Positions 44,284 through 52,641 of a DNA stretch of 64,000 nucleotides are shown piece by piece; within the stretch, counting starts at the first letter, position 1, and every line of letters starts with the position of its first letter. The position numbers were made by a program, and so were the translations under genes. The DNA comes from Mycolicibacterium pulveris (lineage in GTDB: Bacteria > Actinomycetota > Actinomycetes > Mycobacteriales > Mycobacteriaceae), in contig NZ_AP022599.1 of assembly GCF_010725725.1 (NCBI RefSeq), positions 2,356,001 to 2,420,000 of the forward strand, read 5' to 3'. The notes below the pieces were generated by a model that ran no database searches, was not told the DNA's origin, and saw nothing but the letters and a program-made list of their open reading frames with translations.

Positions 44284-44904
44284 ATGACGCTGGCGGAGCA
44301 ACTGTGGTCAGAGAACGCTGACGTGGTGGCCGAGGTGCTGGACAACCCGTTCGTGCGCGGCATCGGAGACGGCTCACTGGACCGAAAACTGTTCGCCGGC
44401 TACGTCGCTCAGGACGCGTACTTCCTCGAATCGTTCGCCCGTGCCTACGCGTTGGCGCTGGCACGCAGCCCCGACACGGCGACGCTGCTGACCTTCGCCG
44501 ACCTTCTCGCCGGGGTCCGTGAGGAACTGCGGTTGCACGAGTCGTACGCGTCGTCGTGGGGCATCGACATGGCCAACGTCGAGCCCGCCCCGGCGACCTT
44601 GGCCTACACCGAGTTCCTCTTGGCCACCGCCGCGACCGGCAGTGTGGGGGTGGTGTGCGCCGCGATGACGCCGTGTATGCGGCTCTACGCCCACGTCGGC
44701 ACCGCGCTGGACGCCGACACCGCCGGGCCGTACCGCCAATGGGTGGAAACCTACGCCGACCCTGGCTTCGACGAAGTGGCCGCGCTGCTGGAAAAGCTGC
44801 TCGACCAACACGTCGACGACCTCACGGCCGCGCGGATGGCCTACCGCCGGGCAATGCGGCTGGAGCTGGCGTTCTTCGATGCGGCCCTCAAGCCGGGCCC
44901 GTGA
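44284..44904 (+). CDS. tenA: TenA-family thiaminase II / aminopyrimidine aminohydrolase
   Basis: 206 aa, all-helical TenA fold. Landmarks: MTLAEQLWSENADVVAEVLD, FAGYVAQDAYFLESFARAYA (Tyr and acid in the pyrimidine pocket), LRLHESYASSWGID, and a late WVETYADPGFDEVA. The catalytic Cys of TenA is expected near GVVCAAMTPCMRLY. The role is salvage of thiamine degradation products. A ribosome binding site GAAGGAGG lies ahead of the ATG. No thi genes or TPP riboswitch are adjacent, so a purely degradative or unrelated specificity cannot be excluded. Confidence 0.88.
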   Translation: MTLAEQLWSENADVVAEVLDNPFVRGIGDGSLDRKLFAGYVAQDAYFLESFARAYALALARSPDTATLLTFADLLAGVREELRLHESYASSWGIDMANVEPAPATLAYTEFLLATAATGSVGVVCAAMTPCMRLYAHVGTALDADTAGPYRQWVETYADPGFDEVAALLEKLLDQHVDDLTAARMAYRRAMRLELAFFDAALKPGP

Positions 44905-45001
44905 GACGGGCCGCTGCGCGCCGGAACGGCCATTCACATACGGGCGGCGCTTAAGCTAACGTCGAAATGAGTGCCCTTTACTTCGACGATGGGATTGCCG
45001 T

Positions 45002-46390
45002 ATGACTGTCACCGGTGAGCGTCCAGAAATCCTCCTGGAGGATGTCGAGTTCAACCGCCGCGCTCATCCCGACAAGCCGCTGCGCCCCATCCCGCCGGGT
45101 CGCGACCATTTCGCCGCCCAGTGGCGGCAGATGCGCGAGTTCATGTTCGGCCAGTGGATCGACATCGACAAAGAGGTCGAACCCAACGCCCTCACCCGGC
45201 TGCGCGACGACTACTTCTGGCAGGGCGACGAGTACATCATCGGCGTGGTCGACGCATTCGAGCGCCTCGGCTACGAGAAGGGCCGCGCACTCTACGAACA
45301 GGCGCTGACCCAGGGCATCGACTCTCTCGACGATCCGCCCCGTGAGTTCGTCGAGTTCTTCGAACACCTCGATCAGCTACCGAGCCAGTTCGATCTCGAG
45401 GCCGCTGAACGCGGCCGCATGCTGGCGATGTCGGCCACCAAGACCGCCACCATGATCATCCAGGGGTGGGCGTTCTACGAGACCGCGATGACCGGAGATA
45501 TCTCCGCATCCACCGGTGCCACCGGTCGCTTCGCCGACGACGGCCCGCGTCGCTTCATCGAGACCGCACGGGTCTTCGCGGAGTTCACGCTGCCCGACAT
45601 CTTCGACCGGCATTCGGAAGCCTTCCAGGATGTGATTCGGGTGCGGTTGATGCACGGGCTGGCCAGCCGCGGCTTGCGCCGCAAATGGGGCGACGACGTC
45701 TATCTCAAGTTCGGCGAGCCCATCCCGGTCACGTCGCTGCTCGGGTTCGGCAGCGGGATGCTGCTCGGCCGGCTCGTCGACCACGCGTTCGGACGCAAGC
45801 TGACCCACCAGGAACTCGAGGACCTCGCCGAGTACTCGTCGTACTCGGGACGGCTGTGGGGCGCGCCCGAGCGGCTCTACTCCCCGACCGGCCTGGAGCT
45901 GATCAAGTCGTTGAACTACGTCCTGGCCAGGGGCGGTAACCCGTCGCCGTGGCGCGCCGAACTCGTCGACGCCATCGCCGGTCCCGCGCACCTGACGACC
46001 CTGACCGACGCCCTTCCCGGCGTCGTCAAGAAGTTGGTGGCCCGGCACGCCAACCAGCTCACCGCAACCCTCGCGCTCGTCCCGGCGGGCGCGGTGTTCG
46101 GATACCAGCAGATCGAGGCGATGGTCGCCGGTAGCTTCTTCGAGCCGCTGGGCTACAACTACGAGCGCCGAATCCGGATCTTCAAGGAGATTGCCAAGCT
46201 CAACGTCCGCATCGCGATGGTGGCCGACAAGCTGCCGTGGTCCAACCCGATCCGCGAGCAGAGAAAGAAGACCGGCGCGGCCGCGCGCGAGCGGATCGCG
46301 ATGCTGGACAAGATCGCCAAGAATCGCCAGATTCCATTGACCTACACCAGCCACGACCGCTCGACAAAAGGTGAGGGGTTCACCGGCTAG
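45002..46390 (+). CDS. MpaB-family (DUF2236) oxygenase
   Basis: 462 aa. Resembles the MpaB/latex-clearing-protein-related DUF2236 family, heme-dependent oxygenases widespread in mycobacteria. Blocks: REFMFGQWIDIDKEVEPNAL, DDYFWQGDEYIIGVVDAFER, ETARVFAEFTLPDIFDRHSE, RLMHGLASRGLRRKWG, and SLLGFGSGMLLGRLVDHAFG. Conserved His and Arg of the heme pocket are plausibly those in VRLMHGLASR. No signal peptide. The substrate is unknown. Its TAG overlaps the TAG of the convergent HxlR gene through a shared CTAG. Confidence 0.82.
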   Translation: MTVTGERPEILLEDVEFNRRAHPDKPLRPIPPGRDHFAAQWRQMREFMFGQWIDIDKEVEPNALTRLRDDYFWQGDEYIIGVVDAFERLGYEKGRALYEQALTQGIDSLDDPPREFVEFFEHLDQLPSQFDLEAAERGRMLAMSATKTATMIIQGWAFYETAMTGDISASTGATGRFADDGPRRFIETARVFAEFTLPDIFDRHSEAFQDVIRVRLMHGLASRGLRRKWGDDVYLKFGEPIPVTSLLGFGSGMLLGRLVDHAFGRKLTHQELEDLAEYSSYSGRLWGAPERLYSPTGLELIKSLNYVLARGGNPSPWRAELVDAIAGPAHLTTLTDALPGVVKKLVARHANQLTATLALVPAGAVFGYQQIEAMVAGSFFEPLGYNYERRIRIFKEIAKLNVRIAMVADKLPWSNPIREQRKKTGAAARERIAMLDKIAKNRQIPLTYTSHDRSTKGEGFTG

Positions 46391-47298
46391 GCGACCACCC
46401 CGATCGCACTGCCCGCCAACGCCTCTGCGCACTGATCGCAGCCCAACTCGGGAACGAACGGGTGCCCGCACGCGGTGTGGGTGAACAACAACGCCGGTCC
46501 GTCCGGGGCGCCGAGATAGGTCTCACCCCAGTGGATCGCGGTCGCGATGACGGGATAGAACGCCAGACCCTTTGGCGTGAGGTGGTATTCGGACCAGTCC
46601 GCGCGACCGGGATGCGCGGCGGCCTGTAGGACGCCGATGTCGCAGAACAGTCGTAGGCGGTCGGCGACCACCGCCGCGGGGGCCGACAGCCGGGTCTGGA
46701 AGTCGGTGAATCGGCGGGTCCCGAGAAAGGCGGCCCCCATGATCGCCGACGCCCACCGGTTGCCGAAGATCGCCATGGTTTCGGGGAACAAACCCGCGTC
46801 GGGCGGCGCGTCAGTGCGGACGCGGCGACGGGTGACGGCGCGTGGGACCGAGCGACGCCAGCCGCCGCTGGGTCCCCAGGAGGCGTCGATGTGAACGACG
46901 TGGACCGGTTGCCGGCAGTGCCCGCACCGCAGAACCGGCGAGAAGTCCTGGCCGCATCCCTGGTGGCGCATGGCCGGCAACGACCGGATGTGACCCTCGA
47001 CCCAGGTGCGTTCCCAATGCCATATCGACACCAGCACCGGCCACAGCGCCCGGCAGGGCTCGGTCGGGTGGTAGTCGGCGCGCGGAGGCTGGTCCTGGTA
47101 GACGCGGCGCTCGAGCAGACCGTCATCCACCAGCGACCGCAACCGATTGCTGAGCACGGCGTTGGAGATGGGCAGCGCGGCGAAGTCGGTGAAACGGCGT
47201 GCGCCCAGCAGAGATTCGCGCACGATCAACAGGGTCCACTCGTCGCCGAGCAGCGCGAGCATCCGCCCTACGGCATTGGCGTCGTCGGGTCCCGTCAC
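46387..47298 (-). CDS. tandem double-HxlR regulator with Cys clusters
   Basis: 303 aa, GTG start overlapping the carotenoid-oxygenase stop (GTGA). It holds two HxlR winged helices. The first (residues ~5-105) has LALLGDEWTLLIVRESLLGA then RRFTDFAALPISNAVLSNRL. The second (~165-265) has MAIFGNRWASAIMGAAFLGT and RRFTDFQTRLSAPAAVVADR. Each is followed by a Cys/His cluster: GCGQDFSPVLRCGHCR after the first, ACGHPFVPELGCDQC after the second, suggesting zinc knuckles. So the whole unit was duplicated and one polypeptide could act as a built-in dimer. Coupling to the oxygenase gene suggests it controls that operon through the palindrome at 48799-48825. Confidence 0.88.
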   Translation of the reverse strand: MTGPDDANAVGRMLALLGDEWTLLIVRESLLGARRFTDFAALPISNAVLSNRLRSLVDDGLLERRVYQDQPPRADYHPTEPCRALWPVLVSIWHWERTWVEGHIRSLPAMRHQGCGQDFSPVLRCGHCRQPVHVVHIDASWGPSGGWRRSVPRAVTRRRVRTDAPPDAGLFPETMAIFGNRWASAIMGAAFLGTRRFTDFQTRLSAPAAVVADRLRLFCDIGVLQAAAHPGRADWSEYHLTPKGLAFYPVIATAIHWGETYLGAPDGPALLFTHTACGHPFVPELGCDQCAEALAGSAIGVVA

Positions 47299-48785
47299 TG
47301 GGGCCGGGGCCAGCGGCGCAGCTCCTCGCCGGAGACCCAGGTGGAATGCGTTCCGCTGCAGATCCGTTCGGGCAGGCGCAGTTTGCACACCGGTCCGTCG
47401 ACGACCCGGGCGGCATCGAACACCAGGCAGTAGGAGGCGTCGTCGTTCATGTCCGTGGTGAGGGTGACGAGATATCCGTCGTCCTCGGCGCTGCCCCCGG
47501 GGCGCGGCGCCATCGCGGTTTCACTGCCGAACACGCCGTCGCCGAGCGAGTACCGTTCCTCGATGCCAGTGTGCAGGTCGTGTTTGACCAGACCGTCGAA
47601 CAAGAACCACCCGGGCTTGCCGGTGGCGGCGTAGACGTAGCGGTAGGGCCGGGTCTGGAAATCCCCGTTGAGCATGCCGAATTCGGTGAAGTCATCACTG
47701 AGCCGCTGTTCGGATGCGGCACCGGTGGCGAGGTTGAAACGCCAACGGTGCAGATGGGACTCGAAGCCGTCGAGCGCCAGGTAGCGAAAGGCCGCCTCCT
47801 CCAACGACCGAGCGCCCTCCGTCGACGGCGACGGGTTCGCCTGGAAGAACCCGTCGAGGACGATCTCGTCGCCGTCCTCGAACGCGTTGACGAAGTGCAG
47901 GGCGTAGGTCGGCGCGGCCTCGAACCACCGCACCTGCGACTGATCGCCCCGCCGGGGCAGTACGGCGAAGCGTGACGGCAGGTCGGGGTGAAAGACCGGC
48001 GCGTGAATATCCCGCTTGAGCAACGAGGGTTCCCAGAACAGCGGAAAGTCGTTGAGGATCACGTAATTCTCGGTGAACGCCATGTCGTGGGGCATCCGCG
48101 GCCCCGGCAGCGGGACGTCGGTCTGGTGCACCAGGTTGGCGTCCTTGTCGACCACGCCGTAACGCAAGTAGGGCGCTTCCTTGCTGTAGCTGAAGAACAG
48201 CAGTTCGCCGGTGACGGGATCGACTTTGGGGTGCGCCGACACACCCCAGGCCGGGAACTGTCCGTGCCAGGTCTCCTTGCCGATCGTGTCGGCGGTGTAG
48301 GGGTCGACCTGGTAGAGGTCGCCGCACAGGTAGAAGCTGGTCAGCGCCATCCCGCGGTGCACGATGACGTCGGTGCTCGACGCGTCCTTCATCCGGGTGC
48401 GCGCGCCCCAGCCGTCGTCGCGTTTGGCGGTGGCGGGCATCTCGATGAACCCTGCCCACAGCGAACCGCCGGCCTCCTGTTCGGCGAGCAGGCCGTCGGT
48501 GCGCACGAACCGGTTGCGGTAGTGGGCTTTTCCGTCGCCGAACTCGACGATGTGGATCATCCCGTCGCCGTCGAACGGGTGGTAGTTCGTGATCGCCGGA
48601 TGCAGCGGGTTCTCGGTGTTGCGCAGATACATGCCGTCCAGGTCGGCGGGTACCTCACCGTCGACGACGTCGAGGTCGTCGGCACGCCACTCGTTCACCT
48701 GGGGCCGCCACGGACCGGTCCGATAGGGATGGTCGTCATCGCTCGGCAGCGTCGATGTCCACGTGTCCAGCAGCCGTACCCGCAT
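47295..48785 (-). CDS. carotenoid-cleavage-oxygenase family protein
   Basis: 496 aa. Non-heme iron dioxygenase of the CCO/apocarotenoid family. Four iron-binding His are in the expected order: SAHPKVDP, PRMPHDMAFTENY, ALHFVNAFEDG, and SGTHSTWVSG near the end. The N-terminus has the MYLRNTENPLHP and FDGDGMIHIVEF blocks. It may cleave a carotenoid, stilbene or lignin-like olefin; which one is not evident. First gene of an operon with the double-HxlR regulator, divergent from a thiolase. Confidence 0.95.
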   Translation of the reverse strand: MRVRLLDTWTSTLPSDDDHPYRTGPWRPQVNEWRADDLDVVDGEVPADLDGMYLRNTENPLHPAITNYHPFDGDGMIHIVEFGDGKAHYRNRFVRTDGLLAEQEAGGSLWAGFIEMPATAKRDDGWGARTRMKDASSTDVIVHRGMALTSFYLCGDLYQVDPYTADTIGKETWHGQFPAWGVSAHPKVDPVTGELLFFSYSKEAPYLRYGVVDKDANLVHQTDVPLPGPRMPHDMAFTENYVILNDFPLFWEPSLLKRDIHAPVFHPDLPSRFAVLPRRGDQSQVRWFEAAPTYALHFVNAFEDGDEIVLDGFFQANPSPSTEGARSLEEAAFRYLALDGFESHLHRWRFNLATGAASEQRLSDDFTEFGMLNGDFQTRPYRYVYAATGKPGWFLFDGLVKHDLHTGIEERYSLGDGVFGSETAMAPRPGGSAEDDGYLVTLTTDMNDDASYCLVFDAARVVDGPVCKLRLPERICSGTHSTWVSGEELRRWPRPQ

Positions 48786-48798
48786 ACCGCGGAAGCTA

Positions 48799-48825
48799 CA
48801 GTTGACAGAGTGACTCTGTCAACTG
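48799..48825. promoter_or_regulatory. 27-bp palindromic operator carrying TTGACA in both directions
   Basis: CAGTTGACAGAG - TGA - CTCTGTCAACTG: perfect 12-bp arms in the 53-base gap between the carotenoid oxygenase (48785) and thiolase (48839) starts. Each arm includes TTGACA, so the -35 elements of both divergent promoters lie inside the repeat and one bound dimer would block both. Confidence 0.75.
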
Positions 48826-48838
48826 AACTATACGTCGT

Positions 48839-50056
48839 ATGACGTACGTGTGGATCCTCGGCGGCTACCGGACCGATTTCGCCCGCAATCTCACCCGGGA
48901 GGGCGGCGCATTCGCCGACCTGACCGACGAGGTGGTGCACGGCACGCTGACCTCCGCCAGGGTGGACGCGTCCGCTGTCCAGGTCATCCACGTCGGCAAC
49001 GCCTTCGGTGAATTATTCGCTGCCCAAGGACATCTCGGTGCGATGCCCGCCACCGTCGACAGCGCGCTGTGGGGAGTGCCTGCGGCGCGCCACGAGGCGG
49101 CGTGCGCGTCCGGCAGCATCGCGGCGCTGGCCGCCATGGCGGATCTGCGGTCGGGGGCCTACGACGTGGCGTTGGTGGTGGGTCTGGAACTGGAGAAGAC
49201 CGTGCCCGGCGACGTCGGGGCGGCCCATCTGGCCGCGGCCGGGTGGACCGGGCACGACGACCCCGGCGCCACGAACATGTGGGCGGACACCTTCTCCCGG
49301 GTGGCCGACGAGTACGACCGCCGCTACGGCATCGACGACGCGCATCTGCGCGCGATCGCCACGCTCAACTACGCCAACGCCCGTCGCAATCCCCATGCGC
49401 AGACCCGCAATTGGCAAATTCCCGACCTCGCCGCCGACGGAGACGACGACGAGGTCAAGCCGCGCGTCGACGGTAAGCTGCGCCGCTACGACTGCAGTCA
49501 GCTCACCGACGGAGGGGCCGGCCTGGTGCTGGTCTCCGACCGCTACCTGCGCGATCACCCCGGCGCCCGGCCGATCGGGCGCATCGACGGCTGGGGGCAT
49601 CGCACCGTCGGTCTGGGGCTAAAGCAGAAACTGGATCGCGACGCCGACTCGCCGTACGTGATGCCCCACGTGCGCGACGCGGTGCACGACGCGTTCCGCC
49701 GGGCCGAGGTCACGCTGGACGGCGTCGACGGCTTCGAGGTCCACGACTGCTTCACGCCCAGCGAGTACCTGGCCATCGACCACATCGGGCTGACCGGGCC
49801 GGGGGAATCGTGGAAGGCCGTCGAGAACGGCGAGATCGAGATCGACGGCCGGCTGCCGGTGAACCCCAGCGGCGGGCTGATCGGGGGTGGACATCCGGTG
49901 GGCGCCACGGGTATTCGCATGCTCGTCGACGCTGCCAGGCAGGTCAGCGGCGCGGCGGGGGACTATCAGGTCGAGGGTGCGCGCCGGTTCGGCACGCTCA
50001 ACATCGGCGGCAGCACCGCCACCACGGTCAGCTTCGTCGTGTCGGCAGGGGGTTGA
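48839..50056 (+). CDS. thiolase-family acetyl-CoA acetyltransferase
   Basis: 405 aa. Nucleophile Cys89 in HEAACASGS, the HDCFT segment, and the C-terminal SGGLIGGGHPVGATGIRM loop with the acid/base His. The form resembles SCP2-type thiolases, which usually act in beta-oxidation or sterol side-chain breakdown; the usual second C-terminal Cys motif is replaced by NIGGSTATT. ATG 48839 is 14 bases after the palindrome, so the leader is very short. The stop TGA overlaps the TTGACA of the following ArsR promoter. Confidence 0.9.
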   Translation: MTYVWILGGYRTDFARNLTREGGAFADLTDEVVHGTLTSARVDASAVQVIHVGNAFGELFAAQGHLGAMPATVDSALWGVPAARHEAACASGSIAALAAMADLRSGAYDVALVVGLELEKTVPGDVGAAHLAAAGWTGHDDPGATNMWADTFSRVADEYDRRYGIDDAHLRAIATLNYANARRNPHAQTRNWQIPDLAADGDDDEVKPRVDGKLRRYDCSQLTDGGAGLVLVSDRYLRDHPGARPIGRIDGWGHRTVGLGLKQKLDRDADSPYVMPHVRDAVHDAFRRAEVTLDGVDGFEVHDCFTPSEYLAIDHIGLTGPGESWKAVENGEIEIDGRLPVNPSGGLIGGGHPVGATGIRMLVDAARQVSGAAGDYQVEGARRFGTLNIGGSTATTVSFVVSAGG

Positions 50057-50081
50057 CAACGTACAACCAATCGGTTGTATG
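50053..50081 (+). promoter_or_regulatory. ArsR promoter with operator between -35 and -10
   Basis: TTGACA at 50053-50058. TTGTAT at 50075-50080 serves as a -10 after 16 bases. Between and over it lies TACAACC - AATC - GGTTGTA (50062-50079), a perfect 7-bp inverted repeat, the usual autoregulatory layout for ArsR genes paired with SRPBCC proteins. Confidence 0.75.
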
Positions 50082-50089
50082 TTGGGCCT

Positions 50090-50416
50090 GTGGCCGAGCA
50101 GGACGAGGACCGAGCGGACGCGTTCTTCCACGCCCTGGCCGACCGGACTCGGCGGGACATCCTGCGCCGGGTGTTGGCCGGAGAGCACTCGGTCACCGCG
50201 CTCGCGGCGAAGTACGACATGAGCTTCGCCGCGGTGCAGAAACACGTCGCCGTGCTGGAGAAGGCAGGCCTGATCTCCAAGCGTCGCGAGGGGCGAGAGC
50301 AACTGGCGAGCGGCGATGTGGATGCGGTGCGATCAGTCGCCTCCATGCTCACCGAGCTCGAAGACGTCTGGCGTGGCCGCATTGCCCGCATCGACGACCT
50401 ACTCAGCGAGGAATAA
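50090..50416 (+). CDS. ArsR-family regulator
   Basis: 108 aa from GTG 50090. Winged helix: ADRTRRDILRRVLAGEHSVT, ALAAKYDMSFAAVQKHVAVL (recognition helix), EKAGLISKRREGREQ. There is no cysteine metal-binding pair, so it is not a metal sensor; it belongs with ArsR proteins encoded next to SRPBCC partners. Stop and next start are two bases apart. It probably represses its own two-gene operon through the operator at 50062-50079. Confidence 0.92.
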   Translation: MAEQDEDRADAFFHALADRTRRDILRRVLAGEHSVTALAAKYDMSFAAVQKHVAVLEKAGLISKRREGREQLASGDVDAVRSVASMLTELEDVWRGRIARIDDLLSEE

Positions 50417-50418
50417 CC

Positions 50419-50907
50419 ATGCCTGTCACCGATATCCGCAAGAACATCGACGACCGCACCCTGACGATCACCGCGGAGTTCGCGGCGCCCGTCGAGCGGG
50501 TCTGGCAGATCTACGCCGACCCGCGCCAGCTCGAGAAGATCTGGGGTCCGCCGGGCTTTCCGGCGACCGTGGTGGAGCACTCCCTCACCCCGGGCGGCAC
50601 CGTCACGTACTACATGACCGGGCCCGACGGCGCGAAGTACGGCGGCTACTGGAAGGTCACCGCCGTCGACGAGCCGCGCAGCTTCAGTTTCGAAGACGGC
50701 TTCGCCGACGACGAGCTCAAACCGGCGGGCGACATGCCGGTCGCGCACAGCACCTACACGTTCGAGCCGGTCGGCGACGACGCCACCAGGGTCACCTACG
50801 TCAGCAAGTACGAGTCGGCCGAAGGCCTGCAGAAGGTCCTCGAGATGGGCGTCGAGGAAGGTTCGAGGGAGGCGATCAACCAGATCGACGCACTGCTCGC
50901 GAACTGA
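50419..50907 (+). CDS. SRPBCC (AHSA1-type) domain protein
   Basis: 162 aa. ITAEFAAPVERVWQIYADPR, KIWGPPGFPATVVEHSLTPG and YGGYWKVTAVDEPRSFSFED are typical of AHSA1-like SRPBCC proteins, helix-grip folds that bind hydrophobic ligands. Encoded two bases after ArsR in a common actinobacterial pairing. No catalytic residue can be assigned; ligand sensing or small-molecule binding is likely. Confidence 0.93.
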   Translation: MPVTDIRKNIDDRTLTITAEFAAPVERVWQIYADPRQLEKIWGPPGFPATVVEHSLTPGGTVTYYMTGPDGAKYGGYWKVTAVDEPRSFSFEDGFADDELKPAGDMPVAHSTYTFEPVGDDATRVTYVSKYESAEGLQKVLEMGVEEGSREAINQIDALLAN

Positions 50908-50946
50908 CACCCGGCGACCGCTGGCGCGCGTGCGATACTCGCGGGC

Positions 50947-51411
50947 GTGGTGCGCAAGAGGTCGACCGACTCGACAGCGCGGGAGCTAGCGATCATTCAA
51001 CGCGCCACCAGCGATCTGGTCGGGGTGGCCCTGCGCAGCGTCGAGGGCCTCGAAGTCTCGCTTCCGCAGTTTCGGCTGTTGCGCGTTCTTGACGAGTTGG
51101 GTGCGGCCAGCGCCACGCAATGTGCGCAGGTGCTGGGTGTCGGGGGGTCGTCGATCACCCGGTTGGTGGATCGGCTCGACGCGTCGGGACATCTGGTTCG
51201 TCGGCCGGATGCCGGTAACCGCAGCGCAGTCGTGCTGGCTTTGACCGACGAGGGCCGGCGGCTGGTCAACAGGGTCGAGGCGCGTCGGCGGCGCGAGCTC
51301 GGTAATGCGCTGGCTCGGCTCGAACCCGACGAGCGAGCCCAGTGCATTGCGGCGCTGGAGCGGTTGCACGAGGTGCTGGAAGCACCAGAGGACCCGCGGA
51401 TCCCGTACTGA
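50947..51411 (+). CDS. MarR-family regulator
   Basis: 154 aa, GTG 50947 (an adjacent GTG follows). LPQFRLLRVLDELGAASATQ, CAQVLGVGGSSITRLVDRLD and LVRRPDAGNRSAVVLALTDE form the winged helix. It lies 39 bases after the SRPBCC gene in the same direction and may be the third gene of that unit. Ligand and targets are unknown. Confidence 0.9.
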   Translation: MVRKRSTDSTARELAIIQRATSDLVGVALRSVEGLEVSLPQFRLLRVLDELGAASATQCAQVLGVGGSSITRLVDRLDASGHLVRRPDAGNRSAVVLALTDEGRRLVNRVEARRRRELGNALARLEPDERAQCIAALERLHEVLEAPEDPRIPY

Positions 51412-51447
51412 CACAGGGCCGTCCGAACACCCACCGAATTGCCGAAT

Positions 51448-51472
51448 GCAAGACTTGTCTTGCGCAAGACAA
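51448..51472. promoter_or_regulatory. overlapping CAAGAC palindromes, candidate Fur box
   Basis: GCAAGAC-TT-GTCTTGC (51448-51463) and TTGTCTTGC-GCAAGACAA (51455-51472) share their central part, giving three alternating CAAGAC half-sites. They lie 40-65 bases upstream of the Fur-like ATG, next to AATAATC. This is the place and form expected for autoregulation. Confidence 0.65.
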
Positions 51473-51514
51473 TAATCAGCGGTAATCTTGGCGCACTCCA
51501 GAAACGAGGAAGCG

Positions 51515-51946
51515 ATGCAGAGCGCCAAGGACAAGCTTCGCGCCGCCGGCCTCCGGGTGACCCGGCCGCGCCTCGCAGTTCTTGCCGAACTCGAGAACCA
51601 TCCCCACGCCGACGTCGAGACAATCGCCACCGGCGCCCGGGCGCGCCTGGGCGCCGTGTCGACCCAGGCGATCTACGACGTCGTGCACGCGCTCACCAGG
51701 GCCGGGCTGTTACGTCGCGTCGAACCGGCGGGCAGCCGGACCCTCTTCGAGATCGAGACCGGCGACAACCACCACCATTTGGTCTGTCGCAGCTGCGGCG
51801 TGATCGTCGACGTTGCTTGTGCGACAGGCGAAGCGCCGTGCCTGCAGGCCAGCGACGACCGAAACTTCAGCATCGACGAGGCCGAGGTGACGTATTGGGG
51901 CCTCTGCCCGGCATGCCGAGCTGTGTCAACCGAAACCACCAATTGA
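51515..51946 (+). CDS. Fur-family metal-responsive repressor
   Basis: 143 aa from ATG 51515, with GAGGA upstream. DNA-binding domain KLRAAGLRVTRPRLAVLAEL and VSTQAIYDVVHALTRAGLLR; metal domain DNHHHLVCRSCGVIVDVAC and LCPACRAV with two CxxC zinc sites. In most mycobacteria furA is followed by katG; here the next gene encodes a nitrobindin-like heme-binding beta-barrel instead. This suggests a link to heme or peroxide/NO chemistry. Whether it senses iron, peroxide or another metal is not visible. Confidence 0.92.
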   Translation: MQSAKDKLRAAGLRVTRPRLAVLAELENHPHADVETIATGARARLGAVSTQAIYDVVHALTRAGLLRRVEPAGSRTLFEIETGDNHHHLVCRSCGVIVDVACATGEAPCLQASDDRNFSIDEAEVTYWGLCPACRAVSTETTN

Positions 51947-51960
51947 ACGGAGCATCGCAG

Positions 51961-52578
51961 ATGACACAAATTCTCGACCGCACCGCCGTCCGGGGCCCGC
52001 AGAAACTCGGGCCGCTGACCCCGCTGGTAGGCGAGTGGGAGGGCAACGGTGGCGTCGACCTGAGCTATCACAACAACGACGACGTCACCGGCGAGACAAC
52101 CTATTTCGAGACGGCCGTCTTCAAACCGATCCCGATCCAGGAGAACGGCCAACAGGTGCTCTGGGGGCTCAACTACTCGATGACGGCCTGGCGGCACGGC
52201 GAGGAGGCCATGGACCCCTTCCACGACGAAATCGGTTTCCTGCTCTGGGACAAGGCCAACGGACAGGTGATTCGCAACGTGGTGTTCGGCCGGGGCATCG
52301 CGATCCTGGCCGGCAGCGACGCCGCGGTCGGCGACCGCACCCTGCATTTCAACGCGACACCCGGCGACCCTTGTTACGGGGTGCTACAGAATCGCTACCT
52401 GCTCGACCGCGCTGAGATCAAGGGCTTCACCAGCAGTTTCACGTTCAACGACGACGGCACCTTCAGCTACAAGTCCGATCTGCAGTTGCGGCTGAGCGCC
52501 ATCGGCGGCGAGATGCACCACACCGACGAGAACACCCTGCACCTCGTCAAGCGGTACCACCCGGGTAGCGAGGCCTGA
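51961..52578 (+). CDS. nitrobindin-like (FABP/DUF1794) heme-binding beta-barrel protein
   Basis: 205 aa. The N-terminal PLTPLVGEWEGNGGVDLSYH is close to the LGTWEGxGxG signature of nitrobindin-type heme proteins. Further strands follow: ETTYFETAVFKPIPIQENGQ, FLLWDKANGQVIRNVVFGRG and ENTLHLVKRYHPG. The terminal His near RYHPG is the likely proximal heme ligand. Other members bind ferric heme and isomerise peroxynitrite or react with NO. It begins 14 bases after the Fur-like gene, so the two form an operon under the palindromes at 51448-51472. Confidence 0.82.
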   Translation: MTQILDRTAVRGPQKLGPLTPLVGEWEGNGGVDLSYHNNDDVTGETTYFETAVFKPIPIQENGQQVLWGLNYSMTAWRHGEEAMDPFHDEIGFLLWDKANGQVIRNVVFGRGIAILAGSDAAVGDRTLHFNATPGDPCYGVLQNRYLLDRAEIKGFTSSFTFNDDGTFSYKSDLQLRLSAIGGEMHHTDENTLHLVKRYHPGSEA

Positions 52579-52587
52579 GGCGACGCA

Positions 52588-52632
52588 AATCGGGCCGACG
52601 ACAACGCCAGAGACGTTGCCGTCGGCCCGATT
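52588..52632. terminator. bidirectional hairpin terminator
   Basis: Perfect 13-bp stem AATCGGGCCGACG / CGTCGGCCCGATT. The loop itself can pair (ACAACG / CGTTGC). It lies between the convergent nitrobindin-like gene (stop 52578) and membrane-protein gene (stop 52642). Confidence 0.88.
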
Positions 52633-52641
52633 GCGTGCGAC

